Shown piece after piece: positions 47,492 to 58,275 of a DNA stretch of 64,000 bases (its first letter is position 1; the number at the start of each line of letters is the position of its first letter). A program made the position numbers and the translations under genes. The notes under the pieces were generated by a model. The model searched no databases. It was not told the origin of the DNA and was given only the letters and a program-made list of their open reading frames with translations. This stretch comes from Agriotes lineatus. Taxonomy: Eukaryota; Arthropoda; Insecta; Coleoptera; Elateridae. The stretch lies in the NCBI GenBank assembly GCA_940337035.1, contig CALNHX010001065.1, forward strand, positions 1 through 64,000. The letters are read 5' to 3'.

Positions 47492-48040
47492 TATGTCGCT
47501 AACAGGCCGAAGCCCAATAACAAGCAACAATCAACAATGATACATATGCAGACAATGACAAAAAATTAAAAATGATAAATTATACAATTAGAAAATTAAC
47601 AAGCAATCATCTCATTAACATAATATAACTTAACCATATACATTTTGATCTTGTATACTCCTCTGAGTTTCATCAAGGATCTTCACAATCTGTGTCTTAA
47701 ATTGATTTATAGACATAAAAAATATATCAACGTATTCACAAGAATTTATAAAATGCATCATCCTATATACAGGTGAATTGATCAAATAATTGGTTCGTAT
47801 AACAGGAATAAAAAATGTTAGAACTGACCTATGCTGATAAGAAGGTATATTAAATTTAAGGAGCTGCAACAGTTGTGGTGAATCTATTAGAGAACCTACA
47901 ATTTTATACAAACATATAGAATCGCTTACACATCTTCTAGTTTCACTAATACATTAGTAAACAAAATTTGATGCGATTTTGTTCACTTTGACTCGACGTT
48001 AGCTAACACCAGACTTAACATTGCTTTCTGCAACCGGCCC
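47372..48040. mobile_element. PIF/Harbinger-like MITE interrupted by a LINE 3' end
   Basis: Inverted ends GGGCCGGTTGCAGAAAGCAA through TGTTAAGTCTGGTGTTAGCT are flanked by TTA on both sides (47369-47371 and 48041-48043), a 3-bp duplication typical of PIF/Harbinger. Comparison with the empty relative at 48099-48286 shows that about 485 bp has been added between CAAATGCTTA and CTAATACATT. Confidence 0.82.
47456..47940 (-). mobile_element. 3' end of a LINE (ORF2 C-terminus, 3' UTR, (TAAA)n tail)
   Basis: On the minus strand, about 47940-47633 encodes an ORF2 C-terminus: RCVSDSICLYKIVGSLIDSP, then RSVLTFFIPVIRTNYLINSP and SCEYVDIFFMSINQFKTQI, the pattern of CR1/Jockey-group C-termini. The stop is at 47630. 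A 3' UTR of about 140 bp and a (TAAA)n tail (plus-strand TTTA repeats at 47456-47490) follow. This is a strongly 5'-truncated insertion into the Harbinger-like MITE. Confidence 0.75.
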
Positions 48041-48098
48041 TTAAGGTCGTAGAAAAAATATTGTATGCAGAATCGTGATAAAAGTGTTATTGCACTCG

Positions 48099-48286
48099 GG
48101 GCCGGTTGAAGAAAGCAATGTTAAGTCTGGTGTTAGCTAACGTCGCGTCAAAGTGAACAAAATCGCATCAAATTTTGTTTACTAATGTATTAGTTATCAT
48201 AAGCATTTGAGATTTGATTCGTTTTTGTTCACTTTGACGTCGCTTCAGCTAACACCATACTTAACGTTGCTTTCTGCAACCGGCCC
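48099..48286. mobile_element. PIF/Harbinger-like MITE, intact palindrome
   Basis: 188 bp with the same ends as 47372-48040 (GGGCCGGTTGAAGAAAGCAA). It is flanked by TCG at 48096-48098 and 48287-48289, a second independent 3-bp duplication. The interior is non-coding. Confidence 0.85.
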
Positions 48287-48289
48287 TCG

Positions 48290-49125
48290 ATATGTTAAAC
48301 TCAGCCTTCGGTTTCGTTTCATAATTTTCATGTCTCGTGCATAAACATCAACTTTTAGCACTTGTTGCACAAATAGCTATTAATATCGCCTTTATTACCG
48401 CTATTTGCTTATAGTTCACTGTTCATACCGTTTGTCAGAATTAATGTCAATTTTACCGAATTATTACAATAATTTTAAGACGTTGCGCAATTTACCGAAC
48501 TGCCGTATCTATCTTTTTACTTACTTGTGCCTTTTTCTACCTATTCAAATATTTTGGTCAATACATGTTATGTTAATTTAACTGTGGTTTCCTTTGTTAT
48601 TGTGTATGCGATTTGTGCGTTTAAATTTTACAGTTGTAAGAGGTGTTTGGCCAGTTGACCAAGTGGATTTTAAAAAGGTAGGTTCGATGGTGCTGAAACG
48701 GTTCGCTGTCCAGTTTACTGTCAAGTTTAAAGTCTTAAGGTGCACTCGTCATATGCTTCCCTGTTCCTCAGTGAGTTTACCGGTGCATTCTCGTTTATCG
48801 TGATGTAATTGTGGTGGCGCCTAATCAATTTAGATCTGATTACCGTTCATTAGGCCATTGCTCTGGTGTTATCTCGTGTTGGACCACCCCACGTTCCACT
48901 GAGCCTAGTCGGTGCCTCTTGTTATGGGTTGGGCAGCGGTCCTACGTGAGTTACTTCCCCGATGTTGTGAGTATTGTACGCGGTAGTCGTCTAGATTTTT
49001 TGTGGCTTTTCGTAAATGCCGTTATGAGCTGGCGCGTTGTCATAAATGTCGTTTTAGCCCGTAACAACCCATCTCTTTCCTCAAATTAAAACCTACCTAA
49101 TTACCTACGTTCGCCTTAATATTCT
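48290..49125. other. Non-coding; GT-rich stretch
   Basis: No gene. The part at 48560-49080 is GT-rich with no stable ORF or domain; origin unknown. Confidence 0.4.
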
Positions 49126-49312
49126 TACACCCGTATGCTTAATATGTTGGTAGCACTGTACGTCTATGTCAAATTCGAGATTAGCAGGTTAGGTTTTCCG
49201 TCAGTTTTGACTGCTAACATCGAATTTTACATAGACGTACAGTGTCAGCAACATACTATTCATAACGAAACTCCGGCGAACCGCTGGCGAACGACTATGC
49301 ATACGGGTGTTA
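49126..49312. mobile_element. Fold-back MITE copy 8, internally deleted
   Basis: Outer ends ACACCCGTATGC and GCATACGGGTGT surround the shared middle arm (ATGTTGGTAGCACTGTACGT) and a core in which part of the right half is missing (GTCAGTTTTGACTGCTAACA). The right outer arm also carries about 40 bp of extra sequence. Confidence 0.78.
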
Positions 49313-49319
49313 ATGGCTC

Positions 49320-50940
49320 ATAAAACAATTCAAAACTTAACAATCCTAAACTGGAATGCAAACTAATTCAACGTTCAATCTTCATAGCATTTCAAGCTAG
49401 ACATTGTGTTGACATTGCATACATCTCAGAAACCCATTTAACAGCAGATGATACTTTGAATAGCTAGGTTATCAGATTTATAGAAGTGCAAAGTAAGTAG
49501 TAGGTATAAACCTATATACCCATAAACAACCAAATAGAAAACTTACCAATCAAGACGTGTAAGCACTTTTAAATACTGATGAACCTATTGTGGTAGTAGG
49601 AGATTTAAATAGTAAAAACAAGCTTTGGGGGTGCCGTACCAACAATCCTGCGCTGGAGTCGATCTGCACATTATCCGTATTAAGCACATCACCGGCCCGA
49701 TCTTTTAGATATTGTGCTACAAAAAATATCAGAAGCAGAGCTACCAAACGCCTACTGAAGAAATGGACTGTGATTATCTGCCAGTGCTTGTTAAATTTCT
49801 AAGCATAATTAATTGAAAAAACATGCTATTCCTAAACTTATTAATGGCAAAGTTGACTGGAAAAGTTTCAAAGAAATTCTTGACAGAGATATTAAACATC
49901 CACTTCATCTTGAAACTTTAAATGATATATATTAGGCGGTTGATCATTATACAACCTGTATACAAGCAAGTGTCCAACAAGCAACCTACGTCATCAAAAG
50001 GAGGAAGCCAGGAAATCCTTACATACCGCCAAAGTATATAGGTAATAGAAATAAAACAAAAAAGCAAATTACGACGAGAGTGGCATTGAACCCGAAATCC
50101 AACTGTAAAAAATCGCTTAAACAATGTGACTCGCCGAATTGCCAAAACGCTTGATAGTTACAGATTTATAACCTACCAAAAGTTATAGAAAATTTATAAC
50201 TCTGCGATCAAGACATGTGGAAGGCTACCAGAAGAATCACTCGCGCACACCAGCATATTCCACCAATATCAACAAACAACTCAACACATTATACCGATGA
50301 ACATTTTTGCTGATTATTTAGAGCGACATTTACACCTCCAGCAAAAGGAGTCACTTGCTTGGTAGTTAATCACATTGTGACACACTTGCCAATTCGAAAT
50401 CAAATACAGCTAAAATCTACTGAAATAAGGGAGCTTATAGGTGATTTACTACCAAAATATAAATCACCTGGATGTGATCTTATTACAAATGTAATCTTCA
50501 AGCAGCTTACCAAAAAAGTACTCATGTTTTGGCCACACTATACATTGCTTCTTTCCGAGTTGGATATTTTCCTAAATCATGGAAACATGCAATAGTTGTT
50601 GTCTTGCCCAAACCTGGCAAAGATAAGAAGAAAGATGATAGCTATCGACCGATTAGCCTCTTAAACACCTTGGCAAAAATCTTTGAGAGAATAATCTACA
50701 GTAAGTTAAACGAACACATACAAGCAGCAAATCTTCTTCCACTCTTTGAGTTTGTATTTAAATGTATCTGACGGCCCGCTCTTAACCATTCTACTTGTCA
50801 TCAGTTGCAACGAATTGTGGAAATCATAGAGACTGAGCTTGAAAATAAGAAATACACTACTGTAGAATTTCTAGATACAGCCAAAGCCTTTGATAAGGTT
50901 TGGTTGGAAGGTCTCAAATATAATAGTTATTTAGACCACA
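49320..50940 (+). pseudogene. Jockey-type LINE relic (endonuclease and RT N-terminal part)
   Basis: Endonuclease traces begin near 49330 (LTILNWNAN) and include VVVGDLNSKNKLWGCR (about 49590). RT blocks follow in several frames: SWKHAIVVVLPKPGKDKKKD, then SYRPISLLNTLAKIFERII (about 50640-50700) and VEFLDTAKAFDKVW (about 50870). The order and wording are those of Jockey-clade ORF2. The copy ends before the YADD block and has many stops and shifts. Confidence 0.8.
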
Positions 50941-50943
50941 AGT

Positions 50944-51826
50944 GTTAAAAGTGCAACTTTTTTTCACAAGTGTAAAGGATTATTAAATGAAGGGCAGCCG
51001 AGTTTAATATTCCACACGCGTGAAAAATAAGCAGGCTACACGAGTTGTCTATAAGATTTTTTAAAATTTCATTAAATATTCAAATCCAAGCCTATTTTGT
51101 ATACAATTTTTGTTTGTTTGTTAATGGACCAGGTCTAGGCATGCAGAGTACCAGGCACCTTAAATTTCATTTGCCTTCATTTTAGTCAAGTGCGTTGGTC
51201 AGATCTGATAACTAAGGAAACGTCTATTTAAAATCGTTCATTCCTAAATTAAAAGAAAAGTGTCACTTTTTTTCACTGAGTGAAAAAAAGTGGCACTTCA
51301 CATACTGTTTATGCTCCAAAACATAATTTTAACTTTTAAATTAAATATGCATACATTTCGTAAACTAACTATTACATGCGGAAATGCATAACAAAGCTGT
51401 CACCATTGCTCGAATTACCCGGTAAACAAACTGCAATTATGCAGACTTGCTATCACTCTTTGTTATAAAATTAAACACGCAAGTGCAAATGCGAGTTGAA
51501 CTAGGGCAAATAAAGTAAACCTTGTAATTTACGTCGTAGTTTTATGTATATAAATAGGAAATTTCTAGTCAATAAATTAATACAGGTTGACATTTGTTTC
51601 TGTATTCACGAACCTGTACTCCAACGGATCAAAGTCTACTAAATGATATTGTGTGAGACAGCACAAGACCGTTGGTTTGCACCCCTTTTTAATTCCTGCA
51701 CCCCTAAGACATATCCTGTAATTGTCCAAATTATAAATCATACAGTCCACTATAAGCTCCACCCTGAACATTTGGTCCTTCGAGCCTTTAAACGTTCCTG
51801 CCCCTAGCATTTGGTTCATTAATCCC
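50944..51826. other. Possible BEL 5' LTR and leader
   Basis: Non-coding. AATAAA-like motifs near 51571 and a leader with ACATTTGGTCCTTCGAGCC (about 51768), a BEL-type primer-binding-site-like string, precede gag. No matching 3' LTR exists here because the element is truncated, so LTR limits cannot be set. The (CAAA)n dispersed repeat lies inverted at about 51110-51165. Confidence 0.4.
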
Positions 51827-51859
51827 TTGTGCCAGCCCTCTACGAACAAGACCGTTACG

Positions 51860-52510
51860 ATGGCGCAGCGACGGGAGATTTGCAAAGCCCAAGAAGACTT
51901 AGCAGAATCCATTCGCAGGCAGATTGTCAATGTGATGAAGGACGGCCCATCAAGAAAAAATGCAGCATATCTCACCGCTCGCAGATCCACCCTAAAACAA
52001 CTTTGGGAAGAATTTGAGGCCAACCACTCCGACTTGGCGAAGGAAGTAGAGGAAGAACACCCTTATTTTAAAAACAACTTTTTTCAGCAAACCAAAGACG
52101 TTTACAATGAAGGGGTTGCCCTTCTCGACAAGTACGAAGAAAATCTAGCCACACTAGGAGGAAGTTTACAGCAGCCAGCAGAGCCAAAAGAGGACACGAC
52201 CACAGTTGCTGACAAGGAGGGAGAGTCTCGAATAAAAAGGCTACAGATGAATTCACTCCAAAGCGACATTCAGGATGGCTGGAATAGGTTGAATGAGGAA
52301 TGCAGTAAAAGGTATTGCGAATACAACATTAAAAATTTCAAGGATGATTGGGATGACATCAGAGCTCTAAACGAGGAGATACTATCCCACGGTAGCTACG
52401 ACGACAAGGAGTTCCATAAGACCAAGAAGATGGTCAACGAAATAATTGTGGTCCTGTACCAACACATCCAGGATCGAGAGGTTCAAAGCAGCAGCAGCTT
52501 TCCAAGACCA
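51860..52510 (+). pseudogene. BEL/Pao gag N-terminal region
   Basis: ATG at 51860 opens MAQRREICKAQEDLAESIRR, a helical, charged protein of the type found at the N-terminus of BEL/Pao polyproteins. The rest of gag and the first half of the protease are missing: the reading jumps near 52510 to the protease end in another frame. The downstream shadow frame to 52570 is not part of the protein. Confidence 0.7.
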
Positions 52511-54942
52511 CGGCGGACCCTAAGAATACGGTGTTCGCTGATCCACTATTCCATAAACCTGGACCAATAGACGTTATCCTAGGAGCAGACATCTACAAGA
52601 AAATAATTGTGGAAGGAGTACAAAAATTCAACGGAGGCCTGTTAGCTCAAAGCACGGAACTTGGATGGATCATCTCGTGGAATGCAACAGCACCATCAGT
52701 AGAAAGGAAAATTCCTAGCATGGCCACATGTGCTGCAGAAGATAACCAACTCACAACATTTTGGGAAATTGAAGCAGTACCAGAAAAGGTGATGTTCAAT
52801 GAAGACAAAGAATGCGAAGAATTTTACAATTGCATACACCAGAGAAATGCTGATAGTACATATACTGTAAAAATTCTACTCAAGGAACCAATAGAAAAGC
52901 TTGGGGATTCGAGAAAAAAGGCAATCGCACGGTTCCTTCAACTAGAGAAACGGTTAGAAAAAAATAAAGTTTTAGGTAAAGAATACAAAACATTCATGAA
53001 GGAATACTTAGAACTGGGACATATGAAACACGTTCAACCAGGAGCCAATACACGACAAGCCTACTTCATCCCTTATCAAGCGATAGTAAAGGAAGACAGC
53101 ACAACCACGAAGTTAAGGGTAGTCTTTGATGCCTCATCGAAGACCACTACTGGACTCAGCTTAAACCAGCTAATGACTGCTGGACCAAGATTGCAACAAG
53201 ATTTGAAGCATATTCTGCTGAGGTGGAGGAAACACAAGTCTGTATTTTTAGCAGATATTGAAAAGATGTATCGTCAGATCAAGATAGCCGAAGGAGATCA
53301 TGACTTCCAAAAGATAGTATGGCGGTTTTCTCCAGACAAGCCTATTCAAGAGTTTAAACTTACCACTGTAACTTACGGAACAACAGCAGCACCATACCTG
53401 ACAATCCGTACCCTGTTGGAGCTAGCTGAAGATGAAAGACAAATATACTCAATGACTGCAGAAATAGCAACCAAGGACTTCTACGTGGATGATTTAATGT
53501 CGGAAACCGACTCCATAAAAGAAGCAACGCATCTCCAAGTAAATCTAATCAATATGTTAAAAAGTGGAAGGTTTACCCTTAGAAAATGAGCAAGCAACAG
53601 CGCAGCGCTTGTTGAAGAATTTCCAGATAACTTACAGGACAAGAACTTACTAGAGATCGACGAAGGGGAAACAAGAAAAACCTTGGAAGTACACTGGAGT
53701 CTGAGGGCAGATGAATTTAAGTTTCGGGTCAGTTTTCGAGCCAATACAAATCCTACAAAGAGGATAATATTATCAGAAATATCCCGCTTGTTTGACCCAT
53801 TAGGATGGTTAGCTCCGATTGTAATAATGGCCAAATTACTAATTCAACACCTTTGGTTACAACAGCAATCATGGATTCAGCCAGTGTCCACAAAAATAAT
53901 CAACGAGTGGAAGCAATTTCAAGAAGAATTACCATTGGTTGAAGACATAACCATTCCTAGATAGTTAGGGTACCACAGCCGCATCCGGGAAATGGAGCTG
54001 CATGCTTTCTGTGATGCGTCGGAAAAAGCTTACGGGGCTGTAATTTACAGCAGGGTAATCTCTCAAGATGAACGCATTCAAATAGCTCTGTTGACAGCCA
54101 AGTCAAAGGTTGCACCTATAAAGATGAAGAAAACGTTGCCAAGACTGGAATTATGTGCGACAACGTTAGCAGCAAAAATGTTGAGTCAATCTATTAGTGC
54201 TCTGGACATCCCCAGCATCTCCATCTTTGCGTGGTTCAGATTCCATGATAACCTTATCCTGGATAAGAGCAGGCCCGGAGAAATGGAAACCATTTGTTGC
54301 AAATCGGGTAACAAAAATATTGGAAGTAACGCCCAGTGGAAATTGGTATCATCTGCGTTCAGAGGACAATCTAGCAGATGCTGTATCCCCAGGGCTCGCT
54401 CCTGTCAAACTACAGCATCATATATTGTGGTGGAACGACCCGAAATGGTTACAAAGTAATCCTTTGCCACTTACGGAAACAAAAACTCCCATAACAGCTA
54501 CAGAAGAAGCAAAAATTCACCAAGTCCAAGCGTTTATCGCCTCAAAAGAAGATTTGGACATCTTATCCAAATACTCGTCATTGCAGAAGTTACTGCGAGT
54601 CACTGCATACTGTAACAGGTTTGTTCAAAAATGTAGAAGACAACCGTGTCCAACCGAATACCCTATGGCAGCTGGTCGACTGAGATGCAAACTTTGAAGA
54701 GAAACATCTCAGTTGACACAAAAAGTTTCTTAGCACCGTTACGACCATTCGTCGATGATGAAGAAACTCTTAGCGTGGGAGGAAAACTTCAAAATTTGAT
54801 GTTGCCATATAATGAGAAACATCCCATTCTCATTCCCCATAACAGTCATGTAGCCCAACTCAAAGTGAGAGACGTCCATCAGAAACTGCTACATGGCGGA
54901 AGTGTGTATGAGTGTGTATGTAGTTATGTTAAATTAACGTAA
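52511..54942 (+). pseudogene. BEL/Pao pol: protease end, reverse transcriptase, RNase H, integrase start
   Basis: It starts with the protease C-terminal signature PIDVILGADIYKKIIVEG. The RT core has KLRVVFDASSKTTTGLSLN, VFLADIEKMYRQIKI and the active-site YVDD (53482-53493), intact. TGA at 53587 and TAG at 53962 interrupt, then RNase H (ELHAFCDASEKAYGAVIYSR) and, after a shift near 54230, the BEL-typical region TLSWIRAGPEKWKPFVANR. The integrase zinc region begins near 54830 (HPILIPHNSHVAQLKVRDVH) and the element ends abruptly near 54903. The integrase core and 3' LTR are absent. Confidence 0.88.
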
Positions 54943-55019
54943 AAGAATCTTCAGCGCCATAACTTTAAAGAATTAAAAGAACGCATAAAGAAGAGTAATA
55001 TTTATTTCTTACATATACA

Positions 55020-55446
55020 TTAGACTAATTTATTGTAGTACCAACAGATAACGAAATATGTAACGCACAGGCACAAAATGCAGAATAAAATAACGCTTAA
55101 AACGACCGTGGAAACACAAGAGGAGCTGTCGGGGGGTTGAAGCAGCATCTTCAAAACATCAGGCTTGGTCTTCACTAAAATGGTTTGCCAATTAGTGTCT
55201 ACTGTATAGGCGAGAACAATTGTATTTGATCTTGAACGTAAAAACACCATCTTTCGTAAAGTTTTTCACAGGCAATTTAAAAACGGGAAGAGTTGCCAAC
55301 GAACTGGTATCCATTTTACCCCACGTAACGTTGTGCACACCATCGTTGTAAGCAAGAGACGCCGAACTGCAATGTGGTGGTTGAAGCACGTAGACGACAC
55401 CATCATAAACGGCCGCGAGAGCGACTAAAAATTTGAGGGGCACCAT
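55020..55446 (-). CDS. Putative signal-peptide / C-terminal membrane protein, frameshifted
   Basis: From ATG 55446 the N-terminus MVPLKFLVALAAVYDGVVYV is a plausible signal peptide. An ectodomain with Cys and N-glycosylation-type sites (HNVTW, KNFTK) follows. After a one-base shift near 55230 the frame of 55250-55020 gives VSTVVLSVILFCILCLCVTYFVICWYY, a strong transmembrane helix, then a short cytoplasmic tail ending NKLV. The topology suggests a small type I membrane glycoprotein. I do not recognise the family. It follows the BIR gene on the same strand and may be part of the same viral-type cassette. Another ATG at 55551 overlaps the BIR frame. Confidence 0.45.
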
Positions 55447-55469
55447 GTAGAGCGTACGAATAAAACTAA

Positions 55470-55843
55470 TGCACTGGCGATCTTTTGCGACAACAACAGC
55501 AACCTTTGTTGGTAAGCGCCCCTCCACCAACAACGTCGATACCACCGCCATCTCCGAAAGTATTTAACTCTTCGAAAAGTGTCATGGTGTTTAGTAATAG
55601 GCGCAGTTCGTAAGGCGCGAATGTAATTTGCATATTTGCAATTCTTAGACCAGCGGAGATGTTCAGAGAGGGGTTCGTCATGAGGCTCCCAGTTATGAAT
55701 TCTAATTCCGCAGTAAAAACATTGCACACCATCTTCACTGTTTTTATATGAAAGAAACCAACTCTGGTCAGCGATTCTGGACTTTAAACTCCAGTCCAAG
55801 TATTGAAGGAGTCTAATCGTTCCAAAAAGCTTTGGAAATGCAT
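55470..55843 (-). CDS. BIR-domain (IAP-like) protein, frameshifted
   Basis: BIR domains bind caspases or IAP antagonists; short BIR proteins occur in insects and in insect DNA viruses. The ATG at 55843 gives MHFQSFLERLDSFNTW, a normal BIR first helix. A one-base shift near 55790 leads into SRIADQSWFLSYKNSEDGVQ, and the zinc site follows: CFYC, then WEPHDEPLSEHLRW and the final SKNCKY. All four zinc ligands (C, C, H, C) are present. After the BIR the frame is ambiguous; a Gly-rich and Cys-rich tail (FGDGGGIDVVGGGALTN) lies in another frame ending near 55466. No RING finger is seen. The TATA/initiator at 55883-55923 lies directly upstream. Confidence 0.7.
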
Positions 55844-55882
55844 TTCACGATCGTCGACGCACATGACTGTAGAAAGTGGAGC

Positions 55883-55923
55883 AACTGACTAACAGCGAAT
55901 TAGGTATTAGGGTCCTATATATA
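55883..55923 (-). promoter_or_regulatory. TATA box and arthropod initiator for the BIR gene
   Basis: On the minus strand TATATATA (55923-55916) is followed by TCAGTT (55888-55883). The A of the initiator is about 37 bp from the start of the TATA run, and it lies about 43 bp upstream of the ATG. TCAGTT fits the arthropod initiator; a TATA box plus CAGT is also the layout of insect-virus early promoters. Confidence 0.6.
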
Positions 55924-57053
55924 CCACAACCACAAAAAAAAGCAGACACGTTTATAGATTTATTTAATCATTCCAACAATAACTAATGTACATTACATCC
56001 CCATCTGGTAGTTGCGCGAGAAAGCGCTGGATGGGGACCTCTATACAGAGAGATTTTTCTTACTACGAACACGGCAGACGATATGTCGAATTTACAAATA
56101 CCGAGAATTTAACTTTGACAGTTCGCGTATTTTGGCAGTAGATAATATCTGCTGTCATTTCTATCTTAAAATCGATAACTGCGAAGCAACGGATCAGTGC
56201 AAATTGTAAAATGGAATTATCAGGGTCCAACGGTCCGGGAAATTTAAAATTCTTTCACAACATTTGAAAATAGGCGTTTTTTATCGATATCAACGTTACA
56301 TGGAGTTATTTCAAATTTTGGAAACTTTGGATGTGTTTCTCCCCAAAAGCACAAAAGCCCTAATGTTCCCAATGAAGACAGGTATTTAAAAGAGGTTTGT
56401 ATTACCGCTAATGACTATCCAGACTATTTATTTAAATAAATTGCAGAACTAGTAGATTTAGCTGCGGTATTCTTCCCGTTGGCCATTTCAGAAGTATGGA
56501 ATTTTGTGAAACTGTGACAGATATGCCTAAAACTTCCTCTGAAAAGTCGTTTTCACTACAACTAACGATTTGAAGAACTGCGTTTAAAAATTAAAAGGGT
56601 TGTTCAGAGTACTAGCACTAATACGTTTCTATGATCGCTTAGGATAATGTTTAGCGCAAGAAGGCAGGCTCTTTGAACAAGAGCTAATTTAGAGTTCTTG
56701 AATATTGTTGTTTGAAATAAAAATAGTTTTATTTTTGTTTGCATCTTTTTTTTACTGAGTTAGTTTGTTCGGAAGAAATTATTTCTTTCTTCAATATGCG
56801 TTTTACTTTAAGAACTACCTTCTTTTACTGTACTGTTAATCTCTAAAAATCCTGTTTTTCAACTCTGAATTTATCACCGGAATTAATCACAGAATAACAG
56901 TACCTAATACATTCTATCTGTGATATAATAATTAATTTAAAAAAATTACACTAGGCGTCTGCGTTGAACAATTACTTAAACAATCAACGCAGACGACCCG
57001 TGGATTAATATCAGAGTACCTTAGACCGACTGTCCGTCGGTCTTGGCGTATTT
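55924..57053. other. Unrecognised, mostly non-coding, with two hairpins at the right end
   Basis: Short broken ORFs (for example about 56030-56200) carry no known motif. At 56957-56996 a 12-bp perfect stem (CGTCTGCGTTGA with TCAACGCAGACG) has a 16-nt loop. At 57023-57043 AGACCGAC and GTCGGTCT form an 8-bp stem with a 5-nt loop. Both lie just beyond the stop of the minus-strand ORF 57326-57054, where a 3'-end signal would sit. Confidence 0.45.
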
Positions 57054-57326
57054 TTAGGCAATCGTAAATTCGCCTTGATTTACTCGTGTTCGCAGTTCAT
57101 GAATTTTCACTGTATGTTGCCTCCACCACAGGAATGGGTCGCCCTCGTATGTGGTAGGCACCGTTCTCAGGACGGTCATCTGCCATAGGCGCTCACTGGC
57201 AAGGCTCATGGAATAGTCGATGGTCACGACAGCCTGGAGTCGATGAGGTGATGGATGTAGTAGTTGCGAACTAATAAAGTCCACAAACTCCTCGTAGAAT
57301 TCAATCTTGTCATCATTGAAACTCAT
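57054..57326 (-). CDS. Unrecognised small ORF, 90 residues
   Basis: ATG 57326 opens MSFNDDKIEFYEEFVDFISS, and the protein ends in VNQGEFTIA and TAA. It is compact and not low-complexity, with a Trp-rich middle (DPFLWWRQHTVKIHEL). I recognise no family. Balanced composition and an intact ATG-to-stop frame make it more gene-like than most ORFs here. It lies in the block with the BIR and polymerase genes. Confidence 0.4.
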   Translation of the reverse strand: MSFNDDKIEFYEEFVDFISSQLLHPSPHRLQAVVTIDYSMSLASERLWQMTVLRTVPTTYEGDPFLWWRQHTVKIHELRTRVNQGEFTIA

Positions 57327-57416
57327 GATGGTAAACTGGCGGCTGCTGTAGAAAGCGCTACTATATTATTACGAAAGACAAGGTCATACAAATCTCCCAC
57401 CGTTAAAGCAAATAGC

Positions 57417-57480
57417 CTTGAAAGATGTATATATAAACGTGGGCAAATAACCTTGAAAGATGTGTATATAAACGCGGTGT
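57417..57480 (+). promoter_or_regulatory. Tandem duplicated TATA-box segment
   Basis: CCTTGAAAGATGTATATATA then AACG is repeated 36 bp later as CCTTGAAAGATGTGTATATA then AACG. Each copy contains a TATATAAA-type box. A plus-strand ORF begins about 80 bp downstream, so this may be a duplicated core promoter. Confidence 0.45.
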
Positions 57481-57558
57481 GATGTCGATGGGTAGTATCA
57501 AGTTTGGTGGGTAAGGATAGATAAGTTACAACAGTCGGTTGAAAGTCTTAAACAGCAA

Positions 57559-57804
57559 GTGTTGATGAAGACAGAAGAAATGTGTGTTAAGGTAAAGCAG
57601 CCAATATTATTGAACTCAACGATGTATCCGTTAAATAAGTCAAAAAATAAATTCGCGGCTGTGGGATTGTGTTGTACCAGAGCATCGTTTGTACCAGCAG
57701 TTGTAATTAACGGCAACAAAGGTGATTGGGTGGCTGAGTTTAGAGTGCTTTTAGAAAATCAGGGAGTCATATGTAACTACTTTTTTGTAATACCTACTTG
57801 TTAA
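57559..57804 (+). CDS. Unrecognised small ORF, about 80 residues
   Basis: The reading is open from about 57510 with a short heptad-like stretch (LQQSVESLKQQVLMKTEEMC), then a denser part (NKFAAVGLCCTRASFVPAVV) ending YFFVIPTC and TAA. The first possible start is TTG 57559; the first ATG is 57565. No family is recognised. It is preceded by the duplicated TATA segment. Confidence 0.35.
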   Translation: MLMKTEEMCVKVKQPILLNSTMYPLNKSKNKFAAVGLCCTRASFVPAVVINGNKGDWVAEFRVLLENQGVICNYFFVIPTC

Positions 57805-58275
57805 GTATTTCTTTAAGGACTGTTTACTACTGCGTAAGCAACCTCTTTACGGCCCGGCCGTAAAAAGTGTCCGTAAAGACCACGGCCTGCTAAACTGTGT
57901 GCCAAACGTCAAAGTGACTTTTGTCACACAAAACCAGCAGCAAGCAAGCCTTCAACTCCACATAGAAGAAGGCGCAAAAAACTGCTATAACTCCTGAACA
58001 TACGCTAAAATAACTTGCTCATTCAGAATCCAAACGTCCTTAGGAATATCATCATTTTCTACAGATGTCATAAGTTACGAGCTGGTTACAACTTAAAACT
58101 GCTTACAACCATACACGAAATTGGAAATAACTGACATTTATAAACAACAGTTGCAACGTTCTACGCACTCTCAATCATTCTAAAACGTCATTACACAAAC
58201 CTAGCGTTTTGATGAAAATAAATTAGAAAAATATAGATATGACCGAATTGTATGTAGGTATTACAAAAACTATTG
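57805..58275. other. Non-coding, with a TTTACGGCC palindrome
   Basis: At 57846-57864 TTTACGGCC and GGCCGTAAA form a perfect palindrome around one base. This may be the end of another fold-back repeat. Otherwise nothing recognised. Confidence 0.4.
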
